NCBI RefSeq assembly: GCF_010586825.1
Contig: NZ_JAAAGB010000009.1
Location: 124,001 to 188,000, forward strand
DNA length: 64,000 bases
Reading direction: 5' to 3'
Source of the DNA: Draconibacterium mangrovi
GTDB taxonomy: Bacteria; Bacteroidota; Bacteroidia; Bacteroidales; Prolixibacteraceae
Shown: positions 18,648 through 28,723 of the stretch, piece after piece
Numbering within the stretch: the first letter of the stretch is position 1
How the letters are laid out: every line of letters starts with the position of its first letter
The notes under the pieces: model-generated
The model's input: the letters and a program-made list of their open reading frames with translations, nothing else
Told to the model about the DNA's origin: nothing
Database searches by the model: none
Translations under genes and position numbers: made by a program

Positions 18648-20147
18648 TTATTTTTTCCATTGGTATGAAATAACCGATTTAGCAGGCACTTCGTAACTGA
18701 AGTGATTGGTGCCATCGTCGAGTGTTATCATTTTTGAAGCCGAATTGCTGTTTAATAAAACCACAGCATAAGTTCCGTCGGTGTTTTCGAATGCCGAGTA
18801 GTAAAATCCGGCATCAGAAAAACCCGAAGTGCCGATACGCACCGCACCGGGCTTAACTACCGACGATAAATGGCCGACGATGTAATAGTGCGAATTACGT
18901 GTAATTGATGAATAGTTGGCTCTGTCGATATCCACCGCGCCATAGCAAGTCTGGCATCCGCCGTCGCGGTTGGGGCCTCTGTCGCTATCAAGCATCAGAT
19001 TCCACACAATTACTCCTTTACACCAGTTATTTACGGTTCCCAGTGCCACTTCGCGCATGTCTTCAATTAAACGATTTTGCAGGTTGCGGCCATCATTCCA
19101 GGTACCGATAGATGTTTCGGTGAATATTAATCCTCTTTCAGGATTTTTTGCATGTATATCAAGCAATTCATCCTTGTTTCCACCATAATTGTGATAAGCT
19201 GCTCCCGCCACAAGATCTTCGTCGATACCAGCATTGTAAATTTTCACCGGGTAATCATTCTGCTCACCCATGTTGTCGTAGTTGTAATTGTGGTCGAACA
19301 AATAAATTTTAGTGTTCAGTGATGCGGCTTTAAAAGCAGGCACCAGGTTGTTTTTTACAAAATCAAGTTGTTCTTCCCAGCCCATATATAACGATGCTGA
19401 ATTACCTCTGTTAAGCGGTTCGTTTTGTGGCGTAACCGAGTAAATATCGATTCCGTATTCCTTTAAAACCTGAATCCACTTTACAAAATACGTGGCATAA
19501 TCGGCATAATACGCCGGATTTAACTGACCGCTTGTCCACGAGTTGAAGGGTTGCAAATCGGTAAGATTATTCACCTTCATCCAGCGAGGGCACGTCCATG
19601 GCGATCCCAAAATTTTAAGATCAGGATTAATGGCCTGAATTTCCTGTAAAATCGGAAGCACGTAATCGGTTTCTTCCGAAGTGAGACCGAAGTTTTCAAT
19701 TCCTTTGGTATCGCAACAGGTGTATTCGCTCAACGAAAAGTCGGAACAACCGATGGAAATACGAACGTAACTGTAACCCATTCCCTCTGTTGGCGAGAAG
19801 GTTTCTTTCAGAAACTTCTCCCGGTTATCTTCTGTCATCTGTAACAGGTTATAACAGGTTGAGCCTGTAATTGCCGCTCCAAAACCATCCATGGTCTGGT
19901 ACCGTGTTTCAGGCTCCAGGTTAATGGTTGATGGCGACATATTGCTTTTATCGCTAAAGTCAACCGCTTTTGTGGCAAAATCCTGCGAGCGAGTATTGGT
20001 AGTTATGTAAAGCGTAACATCTCCTGTTTCCGGTTCCGGTTGCTCAGGTTCTTCAATGTCTCCACTGTTATCATCGCTACAGGCTACAAAACCACAGCAA
20101 AGCAGCGCTATCAGCAAGATAAATTTTGTATCGAATAATTTCCTCAT
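18648..20147 (-). CDS. GH30-family endo/exo beta-1,6-glucanase-like lipoprotein
   Basis: 499 residues with lipobox Cys23 (GFVAC), then an acidic linker (about 26-43) that holds the enzyme away from the membrane. The catalytic barrel has the acid/base Glu243 in VTPQNEPLNRGN and the nucleophile Glu344 in GLIFTETSIGTW. GSPWTCPRWMK is also typical. The set SusC-SusD-binding protein-GH30 matches the beta-1,6-glucan locus known from Bacteroides thetaiotaomicron, which is the basis for the substrate call. It starts 4 bases from the preceding binding-protein gene. The other GH30 (15700-17190) is clearly diverged from it, suggesting different roles. Confidence 0.92.
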   Translation of the reverse strand: MRKLFDTKFILLIALLCCGFVACSDDNSGDIEEPEQPEPETGDVTLYITTNTRSQDFATKAVDFSDKSNMSPSTINLEPETRYQTMDGFGAAITGSTCYNLLQMTEDNREKFLKETFSPTEGMGYSYVRISIGCSDFSLSEYTCCDTKGIENFGLTSEETDYVLPILQEIQAINPDLKILGSPWTCPRWMKVNNLTDLQPFNSWTSGQLNPAYYADYATYFVKWIQVLKEYGIDIYSVTPQNEPLNRGNSASLYMGWEEQLDFVKNNLVPAFKAASLNTKIYLFDHNYNYDNMGEQNDYPVKIYNAGIDEDLVAGAAYHNYGGNKDELLDIHAKNPERGLIFTETSIGTWNDGRNLQNRLIEDMREVALGTVNNWCKGVIVWNLMLDSDRGPNRDGGCQTCYGAVDIDRANYSSITRNSHYYIVGHLSSVVKPGAVRIGTSGFSDAGFYYSAFENTDGTYAVVLLNSNSASKMITLDDGTNHFSYEVPAKSVISYQWKK

Positions 20148-20151
20148 CGTA

Positions 20152-21543
20152 TTAAAGCGTTACTTTTTCAATGTTTACCGTGTTATCGTTTAAGTTGATG
20201 GTAAAACGATAGTTGGCTGATTCAATCGCAGGATCATTCTCACCATTCGGGATGGTCCAGTCGTTATCACCCGATATGATCTGCTCGCCGGTAAACGTAA
20301 ACTGACCTGCTTTTTTCTCATTTGCCCAACCGGTATTTTCAAAAGGTTTGAATCCGGCAAAATGATCGTGATCGCCCGGCGTAAAGAATGTTCCCTGGTA
20401 AATGCCATCGCCAATTTGACGCAGCAACACGTAATTCAGCACATTTCCGAAACCCCAGCTGGTATGAACGCGGGTATGGCCCGGGTAAACAGCGCCAATT
20501 GCATCGGTGCTTACGTTTGTTGGATAACCCAAACCATAACCACAAGCCAGCAGGTATTGCGGATATGCAGGATTATCAACGCCAACAAAAATGTTTTTAC
20601 GAACCGGGTTGTAATAAATGGTGTATTCACCGGTTACTCCAAGGAAAGTTACACGGCTGTCGGCTGTGCGCTCGAAGAAATCGGGATTGTAAATATTCGC
20701 TGCATCGCCCAACTGCCCAAACACGGTGTAGGTTTTTCCCTTTTCCAGTGTGCGTGTAAGCGTGCGGAAAGCTTCGCCGTTAACATCCTGATTACCAAAT
20801 GCAGAAAGAGCCAAATCATCGTCACCCAATTGGCTTCCGGTGGTTGCCGCTGTAAAAGCGAAATTGTCGAAAACAAACGTTTTTGTGTAATCGGCATCAG
20901 GCGTGTATACAAAAGCCGACTCGCCACTTTGGTCGATCATGGCCAATTTTCCATTCACATTGCCATAAACATCGCCACTGTAATTAATCGTATAGTCTGA
21001 ATTGAGCTTTTCAGCAATTTTGTAATTCACCGATGTTTCCAGTGTTAAGTCGTTGCCCACAAACTGGTTGTTGTCTGATGACTCTAAACTAACCACGCTA
21101 CCGTTGTCGGTAACCAGGTACAACCGGCTGTATATCGGGCGATTCCCTGTCAGTTCTGTAATTTCAGTACTAACCGAACCTTTGAGCACATTCCGGGCTT
21201 CCAACTTTATCTGAACCGCAGAATTATCGGCCTGATCGGCTAATAAGGGAACATAAATCGCTTGTTCAACCTCATAATCGTCGCCGGCTAATGGAATTTC
21301 GCCACTTACAACAGTTCGTCCTTCCGACACCAGCTCGTAAGCCAGCGAAGTAAGCATGGTAGCCGGATCGGTAATTCTTGCCGACAAGGTAATTGAATCT
21401 CCAAATGTAAAGCTCGAAGGGCTAACTGTGGCCGCCTCAATAAAAGGCGTAGATTCTTTTCGGGGGCCGTATTCGTCTTCGCACGAAGCAAATAACAGGG
21501 CAATTATCCCGGTTAAAATAAATATTTTATATAAAGGTTTCAT
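20152..21543 (-). CDS. Surface glycan-binding lipoprotein (SGBP)
   Basis: 463 residues with lipobox Cys21 (LLFASCEDEYG). The N-terminal 100 residues look like an Ig-type domain (FTFGDSITLSARITDP). The rest is beta-rich with many aromatics and ends in NYRFTINLNDNTVNIEKVTL. It contains no enzyme motif. It sits between SusD and GH30, the usual place of the third surface-binding component of a PUL. It likely captures beta-glucan together with SusD. The family assignment is by position and architecture, as the sequence itself is not diagnostic. Confidence 0.78.
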   Translation of the reverse strand: MKPLYKIFILTGIIALLFASCEDEYGPRKESTPFIEAATVSPSSFTFGDSITLSARITDPATMLTSLAYELVSEGRTVVSGEIPLAGDDYEVEQAIYVPLLADQADNSAVQIKLEARNVLKGSVSTEITELTGNRPIYSRLYLVTDNGSVVSLESSDNNQFVGNDLTLETSVNYKIAEKLNSDYTINYSGDVYGNVNGKLAMIDQSGESAFVYTPDADYTKTFVFDNFAFTAATTGSQLGDDDLALSAFGNQDVNGEAFRTLTRTLEKGKTYTVFGQLGDAANIYNPDFFERTADSRVTFLGVTGEYTIYYNPVRKNIFVGVDNPAYPQYLLACGYGLGYPTNVSTDAIGAVYPGHTRVHTSWGFGNVLNYVLLRQIGDGIYQGTFFTPGDHDHFAGFKPFENTGWANEKKAGQFTFTGEQIISGDNDWTIPNGENDPAIESANYRFTINLNDNTVNIEKVTL

Positions 21544-21575
21544 TTTTCTCTCTTTTATATTTTTCGGTTTGAATA

Positions 21576-23114
21576 CTAATATCCGGGATTTTGTACCAGG
21601 TTTGGATTCTGGTCAATAATATCCTGCGGAACAGGGAGGATATACGACAGGTTTGTAAACGGATAAACCTGTGCCGGACGTCCTTCGTCTTTGGCGTATA
21701 CTGCATTCATTACTTCCTCAACTTTTTCTAAACGAACAAGGTCGAACCAGCGCTGGCCTTCCATTGCCAGCTCAAGGCGGCGTTCTTTCATATAAGCCTC
21801 AGTAATTGCCTCCTCGCTCGCTGAAGCTGATGCAGGCAGATTGTTCAAGCCTGCGCGCTGGCGGGTTTGGTTGATAATCTGAGCTGCGCCACTGTAATCT
21901 CCTTTTCCGATCAGCGCCTCAGCTTTTAGCAAAAGAATATCGGCATAACGCATTTTAATTGTACTGTTGTAGGCACTGCGGCACTTGTACATAAACGCAT
22001 AATTATCAGCAGGATAATAAATATTCCAACCACAGCTGTAAAAAACCACTGTTTCGGCGTAGCGTTTGTCGCCAACTTCGCTTTGAAAAGCTTTGATCAG
22101 ATCGCGTGATGGAGTGATCCACTTCGCCCAGGTGAAATAGAAAGTCCAGTCGTTAAGCGGACGACCATACATCCAGGTTGCCCAGTTGGTATTTCCCGGG
22201 AAATATTGTGCTTCATAAATGGTCTCCTTTGTATTACGGGCTTTGGCATCAATTGCCTTATTTTCTTGTGAAGGTGGCGAGTTTGGATCTGTTAGTATTA
22301 CACCAAACAAATCGCTGTAATCGTCAACCAGTTCATAACCATCAGCAGCCAGTTCATCGGCATATTGAATTACTTTGTCATAATCGCGCAAAGGTTTTTC
22401 GGCATAAACTTTAGCCAGTAAAGCACGGGCAACCGATTTCGAGAACTGTGTTTTATCCTGCGGGTCGTTAGCAGGTGCATATTGCAAACCTTCCAAAAGG
22501 TCGGCCTCAATTTGCTGATAAATAGTTAAAGCATCGGTTTGTGGCGGGAAATAAGCCGGGTAAACATCGTCAATGGTTTCTGAAGTAATATCGCCGGCAA
22601 CTGTTGTTACCAAAGGAACATTTCCCCAAATGCGAACCATATCAAAATAGATCATCGCCCTTAATATTTTCGCCTCGACTTTATACTGAAGCTTTTCAGC
22701 ATCTGTTAAGGCCGGATCATTTACATCGTCAATAAAACTGATCAAGCGGTTGGCCTGGGCAATATTTCCCATGTGGCTGTTCCAGTCTCTTCTCAGGTTG
22801 GTGTTCGATCCTTCGATTGAGTTTACCTCGAAAGGTGTAGTTTCAGCGCCTGGTGAACCTGCATAAGCATTATCCGAGTGCGATTCGGCCAGCAATAACA
22901 TGTCGAGATACCAGTGCTCCTGGCTGTTTTTGTACAAATTAAGTAGTGTCTGCCTGTGCGCTAAAACGTCAGCTTTATCTTCAAATACAACCTGAACGCT
23001 GTCCTCGCTCACTCCTTCAGTTACATCCGAATAGGTATCTAAAGGATCATAATCCATGGAGCAAGCTGCCAGCAGGGATATGATAAGAATGGATAAAATA
23101 TATCTTGTCTTCAT
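21576..23114 (-). CDS. SusD/RagB-family outer-membrane glycan-binding lipoprotein
   Basis: 512 residues with lipobox Cys18 (SLLAACSMDYDPLDTYSD). RNWNSHMGNIAQAN-like and KILRAMIYFDMVRIWGNVPL segments, KERRLELAMEGQRWFDLVRL and the terminal NPNLVQNPGY are family hallmarks. It is the partner of the SusC at 23126-26101 (11 bases away) in the left beta-glucan locus, binding the glucan chain at the cell surface and feeding the barrel. Confidence 0.95.
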   Translation of the reverse strand: MKTRYILSILIISLLAACSMDYDPLDTYSDVTEGVSEDSVQVVFEDKADVLAHRQTLLNLYKNSQEHWYLDMLLLAESHSDNAYAGSPGAETTPFEVNSIEGSNTNLRRDWNSHMGNIAQANRLISFIDDVNDPALTDAEKLQYKVEAKILRAMIYFDMVRIWGNVPLVTTVAGDITSETIDDVYPAYFPPQTDALTIYQQIEADLLEGLQYAPANDPQDKTQFSKSVARALLAKVYAEKPLRDYDKVIQYADELAADGYELVDDYSDLFGVILTDPNSPPSQENKAIDAKARNTKETIYEAQYFPGNTNWATWMYGRPLNDWTFYFTWAKWITPSRDLIKAFQSEVGDKRYAETVVFYSCGWNIYYPADNYAFMYKCRSAYNSTIKMRYADILLLKAEALIGKGDYSGAAQIINQTRQRAGLNNLPASASASEEAITEAYMKERRLELAMEGQRWFDLVRLEKVEEVMNAVYAKDEGRPAQVYPFTNLSYILPVPQDIIDQNPNLVQNPGY

Positions 23115-23125
23115 TTTCGTCTTAT

Positions 23126-26101
23126 TTAAAATTCAACATTCAACCCAAAAACAAAAGTCTTACTGTGTGGGTAGGTTCCCCAATCGATACCCTGAACGGC
23201 ACCACTGTTTCCCCATTGGTTTACTTCAGGATCCATTCCGCTATAGTCAGTAAGCGTTAACAGGTTGGTTGCGGTAACATAAGGTTGCAAACGCGAAACT
23301 CCCAGTTTGTTTAAAATTCCGCCACTGAAGTTGTAAGAGAAAGTGATGTCTTTTACACGCAGGTAACTGCCGTCTTCAATAAAATAACTTGATGGCTGCA
23401 TAACAAAACCGGCTTTTGGAACATCGGTAATTTGTCCTGGCGTACGCCAGCGGTGAAGCACTTCTGTAGATTGGTTTTTCAAATCGTACATCCCCATCAC
23501 ATCACCTTTCGATGCATTAAAGATGTCGTTTCCAACAGCTCCCTGCAGAAACACGTTTAGACTAAAACCTTTGTACGCAAACGAGTTGGTTAAACCAAAA
23601 GTAAAGGCCGGGTTCGGGTCGCCAATATAGGTTCTGTCTGACGCTGTAATTTTGCCGTCTTCATTTGTGTCGCGGTACATCAGTTCTCCTGTTTCAGGGT
23701 CAACTCCATCGCTTATATAACCGTAGAATCCACCCAACGCACGACCTGGTTCGTTACGAACAACACGAATTTGGTGAAAAGCATCGGTAGTTTCAGCATC
23801 ATAATAAATCTGCTGCAATTCAAGGCTTTTCAATTCGTTTGTGTTATGCGAAATATTAAAGTCGGTGTTCCAGGTGAAAGCACCTGTAAAGTTGCGTGAG
23901 CTTACCGATAATTCAACACCACGGTTCATCATTTCACCTTCGTTTCGAACAATATTGCTTGATGCTGCAGCACCTGCCGGCAACGAAACATACATCAGCA
24001 TATCCTCAGTGTGTTTCGAATAATAGTCCATGGCAATCGTCACACGATCAGCAAACAGCGTGGCATCCAAACCAAGGTTAATTTGCGAAGTCGTTTCCCA
24101 TGTTAGGTCGGAGGTACGAAGGTTAGCCTGCGTAATCAATGGCAAGGCATCTTCCTTCCCGGTTTCGAACCAGGCCTGACGGGTGATGTTGTAACGTTGC
24201 AAATAAGCATAGTCGCCAACTCCCGACTGGTTACCGGTTTGTCCCCAGCCTCCTCTGATTTTCAAGTCGTCGATCCAGGTTAATCCCTGCATAAATTCTT
24301 CCGATGACATACGCCATGCTGCCGAGAAAGACGGGAATGTTCCCCAGCGATAATCGGGATGCAGTTTTGAAGAACCATCTTCACGAATATTGAATGTAAA
24401 AAGGTATTTACTTTCGTAATTGTATGAAAGACGTCCGAAAACAGACATAATTCCCCAGGCCGAAGCGCCGGACCCTGTACCGTTCCACGAAATTTTATTT
24501 GCCGCGTTTAAAGTATGGATATTATCATCTTTATAGTGCGAGCCATTAATATAGCTTTGCGACCACTGCGAATCGGTCCATGATGAACCGGCCATTGCTT
24601 CAAAATTGTGTTTATCGGCAAAGGTCTTTTTGTAGGTCAGTACATTATCGAAAACCAGCAATGTATTGGTGCTTCGGGTATCCCAGGCATTTCCCCAGTC
24701 ATCTCTGTCGGCACCATGTACCGGAGGATTAAAGCCGGTATTTTTTCCATTACGACGATCTAAGGTGAACGACGATTTTAACGTTAATTCAGGTAAAAAA
24801 GTAATGGTTGAACTACCTGAAGCAATCAGGCGGTTTTCGTTATTCTTATTGTTTTTACCATTTTCGATCGATTCAATCGGGTTTACAATATTTTGCCCGA
24901 AGAAAGTGCGGTTATACAACCCGGTTTGAGGATCGATAATGTTTGAAGCAGTTGGCAGGTTAACCACCGCCAGTACTACACCACCACGGTTTGATCCGGC
25001 ACCGGTAGTTACTCCGTTACGGGTATTATCCGAATACGACAGGTTTAACCCGATATTCAACCAGCTACGCACCTGGCTTTCGACGTTACTCCGCAGGTTA
25101 TATCTGCGGAAAAATGCAGAGCTAAGCACCCCTTTTTCGTTCAGATAACCTCCGGAAATAAAGCAGCGCGTTTTATCGTTACCATCCGAAATCTGTAACT
25201 GATAGTTTTGAGTGATGCCGGTTCCGTATACTTCATTGAACCAGTCGGTTTGATCAGTAGTACCTTCAGGAATTGCTCCAGGGCGAATTTCGTCCATCAA
25301 CTCTTTATACTGCGAGGCATTTAACGACTCGATCTGGTTGGCAACACGGCTAACTCCAAACTGCGTATTCAATGAAATTTTTGCTTCTCCACTGGCCTGC
25401 TTGGTGGTAATAAGAATTACACCGTTTGCTGCTCTCGATCCGTAAATAGCCGCCGATGAAGCATCTTTCAGAATTTGCATACTGGCAATATCCATTGGCG
25501 AAAGGAAGTTGAGGTTATCAACCGGAACTCCGTCTACCACGTATAAAGGGCTGTTGCTTCCGTTAAACGAAGTAGTACCACGCACGCGAATAACCATTTC
25601 GCCACCGGGAGCTCCGCTGGGCTGGTAAACGTTAACACCTGCCGCTTTCCCCTGAATAGCCTGCGCTGCCGATACAATCGGACGTTCGTCGATCTCTTTG
25701 GTTGAAACTGTCGAAACCGCTGTGGTAACGTCTTTTCGGGCAACCGAACCATAACCGATTACCACCACTTCGTCCAGTTGCTTTAAGTCTTCTTTCAACG
25801 ATACATTTATCTCGCTTTGGTTACCCACAGTAACTTCCTGCGAATTATACCCGATAAATGAAAATACAAGAACAGCATCACTACCGGGAACCGTAATCCT
25901 GTAATTACCGTTTGGATCGGTAAGCGTTCCCTGCAACGTGCCTTTAATAACAATATTCACACCTGGTAAGGGATCGCCTGATGCATCGCTTACCACTCCT
26001 CTAACATCAATTGAATTTTGTGCATGCACTGAGAGATTAAATCCCAATAACAACACCAAAAAGAAGAGAGGAATTTTAAATTTTAAGAGTCTTGTCCTCA
26101 T
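23126..26101 (-). CDS. SusC/RagA TonB-dependent transporter (left beta-glucan locus)
   Basis: 991 residues. The signal peptide ends near NLSVHAQ. A carboxypeptidase-regulatory-like domain lies at about 30-105 (VRGVVSDASGDPLPGVNIVI). Then come a TonB-box region (LDEVVVIGYGS), a plug with YGSRAANGVILITTKQ and a barrel ending in VFGLNVEF. There is no STN domain, so it does not signal through FecR; the SusR-like regulator just upstream fits that. It probably imports beta-glucan oligosaccharides using energy from TonB/ExbBD. It is the first gene of a tight operon reaching to 15700. Confidence 0.95.
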   Translation of the reverse strand: MRTRLLKFKIPLFFLVLLLGFNLSVHAQNSIDVRGVVSDASGDPLPGVNIVIKGTLQGTLTDPNGNYRITVPGSDAVLVFSFIGYNSQEVTVGNQSEINVSLKEDLKQLDEVVVIGYGSVARKDVTTAVSTVSTKEIDERPIVSAAQAIQGKAAGVNVYQPSGAPGGEMVIRVRGTTSFNGSNSPLYVVDGVPVDNLNFLSPMDIASMQILKDASSAAIYGSRAANGVILITTKQASGEAKISLNTQFGVSRVANQIESLNASQYKELMDEIRPGAIPEGTTDQTDWFNEVYGTGITQNYQLQISDGNDKTRCFISGGYLNEKGVLSSAFFRRYNLRSNVESQVRSWLNIGLNLSYSDNTRNGVTTGAGSNRGGVVLAVVNLPTASNIIDPQTGLYNRTFFGQNIVNPIESIENGKNNKNNENRLIASGSSTITFLPELTLKSSFTLDRRNGKNTGFNPPVHGADRDDWGNAWDTRSTNTLLVFDNVLTYKKTFADKHNFEAMAGSSWTDSQWSQSYINGSHYKDDNIHTLNAANKISWNGTGSGASAWGIMSVFGRLSYNYESKYLFTFNIREDGSSKLHPDYRWGTFPSFSAAWRMSSEEFMQGLTWIDDLKIRGGWGQTGNQSGVGDYAYLQRYNITRQAWFETGKEDALPLITQANLRTSDLTWETTSQINLGLDATLFADRVTIAMDYYSKHTEDMLMYVSLPAGAAASSNIVRNEGEMMNRGVELSVSSRNFTGAFTWNTDFNISHNTNELKSLELQQIYYDAETTDAFHQIRVVRNEPGRALGGFYGYISDGVDPETGELMYRDTNEDGKITASDRTYIGDPNPAFTFGLTNSFAYKGFSLNVFLQGAVGNDIFNASKGDVMGMYDLKNQSTEVLHRWRTPGQITDVPKAGFVMQPSSYFIEDGSYLRVKDITFSYNFSGGILNKLGVSRLQPYVTATNLLTLTDYSGMDPEVNQWGNSGAVQGIDWGTYPHSKTFVFGLNVEF

Positions 26102-26500
26102 AAAAGAATTTGATTAGTTAAATATTTATTATAAACAGAACCTATTCCCCGACCCGGGAAATAGTCATAGACTTTGCATATAAAAATTAGCTCGAAAGAC
26201 AAACTTTCATTGCCGTAGTTCTTCATCGTAAAGCTTATCTGTTTTCTCAAGCACAAATCTATCGTTTGAATTGACCGCTATTTTTTTAAGGGATAGGAAA
26301 GTGGATTAGGGAGAGACAACAAAATATTCAAAATGCTCTATAGCAGGCTCTTGGATCTTTTGGTATGCAAAATAAAAGTGGATCAATTGGAAAGATGAGT
26401 GAACGAATAAGGGGGAGTTATGGGAAGTAAAACCGAACAAAATTGATTTCGCTCTTTAAAACATTAACACCAAACAGGATTAAAACAGATTCGTCTGTAA
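26102..26500 (-). promoter_or_regulatory. Leader/promoter region of the left beta-glucan operon
   Basis: 399 bases without a gene, between the end of the regulator gene and the susC start. On the minus strand TAGATTTG (26260-26253) fits the TAnnTTTG -7 box, giving a leader of roughly 145 bases, but no good TTTG -33 partner is present. The operator for the SusR-like regulator should lie here. I see no strong repeat. Confidence 0.35.
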
Positions 26501-28141
26501 TTATCGAATTTGTATAATCATATCTTCGAAATCGTTACGGGATTTGGCGCGGTTTTTTGTTTTTGCCCGGTAGTTATAAATGGTATTTACCGAGTATCGT
26601 AAAAAGTCGGCAATTTGCGAGCTGTTAATAATTCCCAACCTTATCAATGCCAGAATTCGCAATTCGGTATTTAGTAGCTCTTCTTCGTTTAACTCAAACT
26701 TTTCTTCATCAAGCAGCATCTCGTTCACCTTTTCTACAAAATGTGGGAAAATGCGCAAAAATGCCTTATCAAAATTCCGGTAAAGTTCTTCTGTTTCATC
26801 ATCCATCATTTCTTGCGAACGGGTAAGCGCATGCAACTCGGCAACCTGGCCGTTGGTTATCTTTTTGTTTACCAAACGACGGAAACCATCCATTTTATCA
26901 ATATAGGTTGAGCAAAGTTTTATAAAGTGCGCAATATAAACCTCTTTAATTTGGTTCGATTCCGAAAGATCTACATTCACGATTTGCAGCTGATCATTTA
27001 CTTTCTGAAGCTCTGTGTTCAGGTTTTGTAAACTAGAATTGGCCTTTTGCAAATACTTTCGGGTCTCAGACAAACGCCTCATCTGGCTGTAAATATAAAC
27101 AAGCGCAACAGTTAGCAAAAGCCCCAAAATACTGGAGAGTAAAAGGTAATTTTGTAGTTGCCGGTTTTTCTTTTCAACGGTTGCCTGATAAGTTCTGTCG
27201 ATTAGCGACAATATTCCGGCACTTTGTAAACTACGGAGACGTGCGTTATAAAATACAGTTTCGCTCCACGAAAAACGAATGTAGTTGTAAGCACGTTCCA
27301 TATCATTTTCCTGAAACAGTATTTCTGCCAGCATCCACAACGAGGCATGGTCTTTTGTGGCCGACAATATATCGGACAAAGCCGACTGAGCAAGGTAATT
27401 CTTTAACCCATCGGTGTCTTTTATTCTCCGGTAGGTTAACGAACGGTTATAACTCGCTATTGCAAACTCGCGCGTACCCATCGTACTGTTGGCCAATATA
27501 GTATCATTTAAGCTAAGCGCTTCCTCTATCTTTCCGGCGTTACGCAGTCTTTCCTCTTTCAAGGCATAATACAAATCATTTGTTGAAGTAAGTACATTAT
27601 AAAGCGAATCTGTGTAACGATTTGATATCTGCCAGTAGCGATCGGCGCCCTTTTTGTTTTGCGTATAAAAAGCTAATTCAGAGTAAACATGTCGGTAAGT
27701 ATTGTAGTATTCACTCAGTAAATCTTCAGGAACTTTTTCTTTTTCAATGGAAGAAATTAAATCAACAGCCTCAAGATACATCCCGGTAGAAGCCATCAGA
27801 TAAGCCAGGTTAAGCTCGCTTTCGTATAACAGAGCGGTATTATCCAGGTGTTTGGCAACATCTATATTCCGGTTTTTGTAGTGTATCGCCGAATCGCAAA
27901 TGTATGGTCGGTATTCATCATACAATTTCGCATTCAGCCGGTACTCCTCAATGGTATTGGGCGAAACCGTACGCAATTGATTCTTCAGCGCCTGAATCCG
28001 ATCTTCCTTCTGCTGTTGATAAACCTTATGATTTTCGATAGCTGCATCCAAACGGTTCAAAAGTGAATCAAGGGGCGATTGCCCCAGAACCGCACCGGGA
28101 TATAAGAATACAAGGCAGATAAACAATCTGAAAAATTTCAT
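26501..28141 (-). CDS. SusR-like membrane-bound transcription regulator (DUF6377 type)
   Basis: 546 residues. The N-terminal signal peptide ends at VLGQ. A helical TPR-like periplasmic sensor covers about 25-320, and a membrane segment lies at about 328-350 (LLLSSILGLLLTVALVYIY). A coiled coil follows (about 355-400, SLQNLNTELQKVNDQL). The cytoplasmic C-terminal part has a LuxR-like HTH at about 485-530 (LGIINSSQIADFLRYS and VNTIYNYRAKTKN). This is the build of SusR, the starch-locus regulator of Bacteroides and related proteins. It lies directly upstream of, and in the same direction as, the left SusC, so it is the likely activator of that operon, sensing a glucan oligosaccharide in the periplasm. 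Confidence 0.85.
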   Translation of the reverse strand: MKFFRLFICLVFLYPGAVLGQSPLDSLLNRLDAAIENHKVYQQQKEDRIQALKNQLRTVSPNTIEEYRLNAKLYDEYRPYICDSAIHYKNRNIDVAKHLDNTALLYESELNLAYLMASTGMYLEAVDLISSIEKEKVPEDLLSEYYNTYRHVYSELAFYTQNKKGADRYWQISNRYTDSLYNVLTSTNDLYYALKEERLRNAGKIEEALSLNDTILANSTMGTREFAIASYNRSLTYRRIKDTDGLKNYLAQSALSDILSATKDHASLWMLAEILFQENDMERAYNYIRFSWSETVFYNARLRSLQSAGILSLIDRTYQATVEKKNRQLQNYLLLSSILGLLLTVALVYIYSQMRRLSETRKYLQKANSSLQNLNTELQKVNDQLQIVNVDLSESNQIKEVYIAHFIKLCSTYIDKMDGFRRLVNKKITNGQVAELHALTRSQEMMDDETEELYRNFDKAFLRIFPHFVEKVNEMLLDEEKFELNEEELLNTELRILALIRLGIINSSQIADFLRYSVNTIYNYRAKTKNRAKSRNDFEDMIIQIR

Positions 28142-28253
28142 AAATGGTTATTCCGTTTTCTAAACATGCACAAAATAAACATTTTTCATTTCATTTTATA
28201 CATCGTCCTAATTCTTGGAGAACTCGTAATTCTCAAATAGTTTCAAATGGAAA

Positions 28254-28541
28254 TTAAAGCACAATCACTCCCTCAATCTTATCCACTTTCTCGGTTATCA
28301 CAATAATTTGGTCGGCCGATTCCATTAACGCCACACAGGTAACCGATACGTGTTTCAGATTATCAGTATGTTTAAAGGTTACTTCACCTTCAGTTGGCAG
28401 CAAAGCTTTTACCTGATCAACTTTCCCTTCTTCATTCGGAATAATAAACTTAAACATATATTTCAACGGCCATTTTTCAGATTCCATCAGCCGGTAGCGC
28501 AGATTTTTATATTTATCCATTTCCTTATCTTTCACATCCAT
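28254..28541 (-). CDS. DUF493 family protein (YbeD-like)
   Basis: 95 residues. The sequence WPLKYMFKFIIPNEEGKVDQ followed by a short beta-alpha fold ending EKVDKIEGVIVL fits the DUF493/YbeD fold, a small ACT-like domain of unclear function, often a house-keeping gene. No signal peptide. It stands alone between two PUL regulators that do not otherwise involve it, with intergenic spaces on both sides, so it is probably unrelated to glucan use. Confidence 0.8.
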   Translation of the reverse strand: MDVKDKEMDKYKNLRYRLMESEKWPLKYMFKFIIPNEEGKVDQVKALLPTEGEVTFKHTDNLKHVSVTCVALMESADQIIVITEKVDKIEGVIVL

Positions 28542-28723
28542 TTAATAATACAACCCACATTTCTTTTCGTTCACTTTTTAACCTAAAATCTCAATATCTT
28601 TTTGGGTTACAAAATTCAAACCGGAGCACAAAGATTAGATTTTTAGCCAAATTTCACCACTTGATATTAATATTGTATTTTAGAAACGTGTTATTAGATA
28701 ATATCCACCAACAGCCCTGAGTT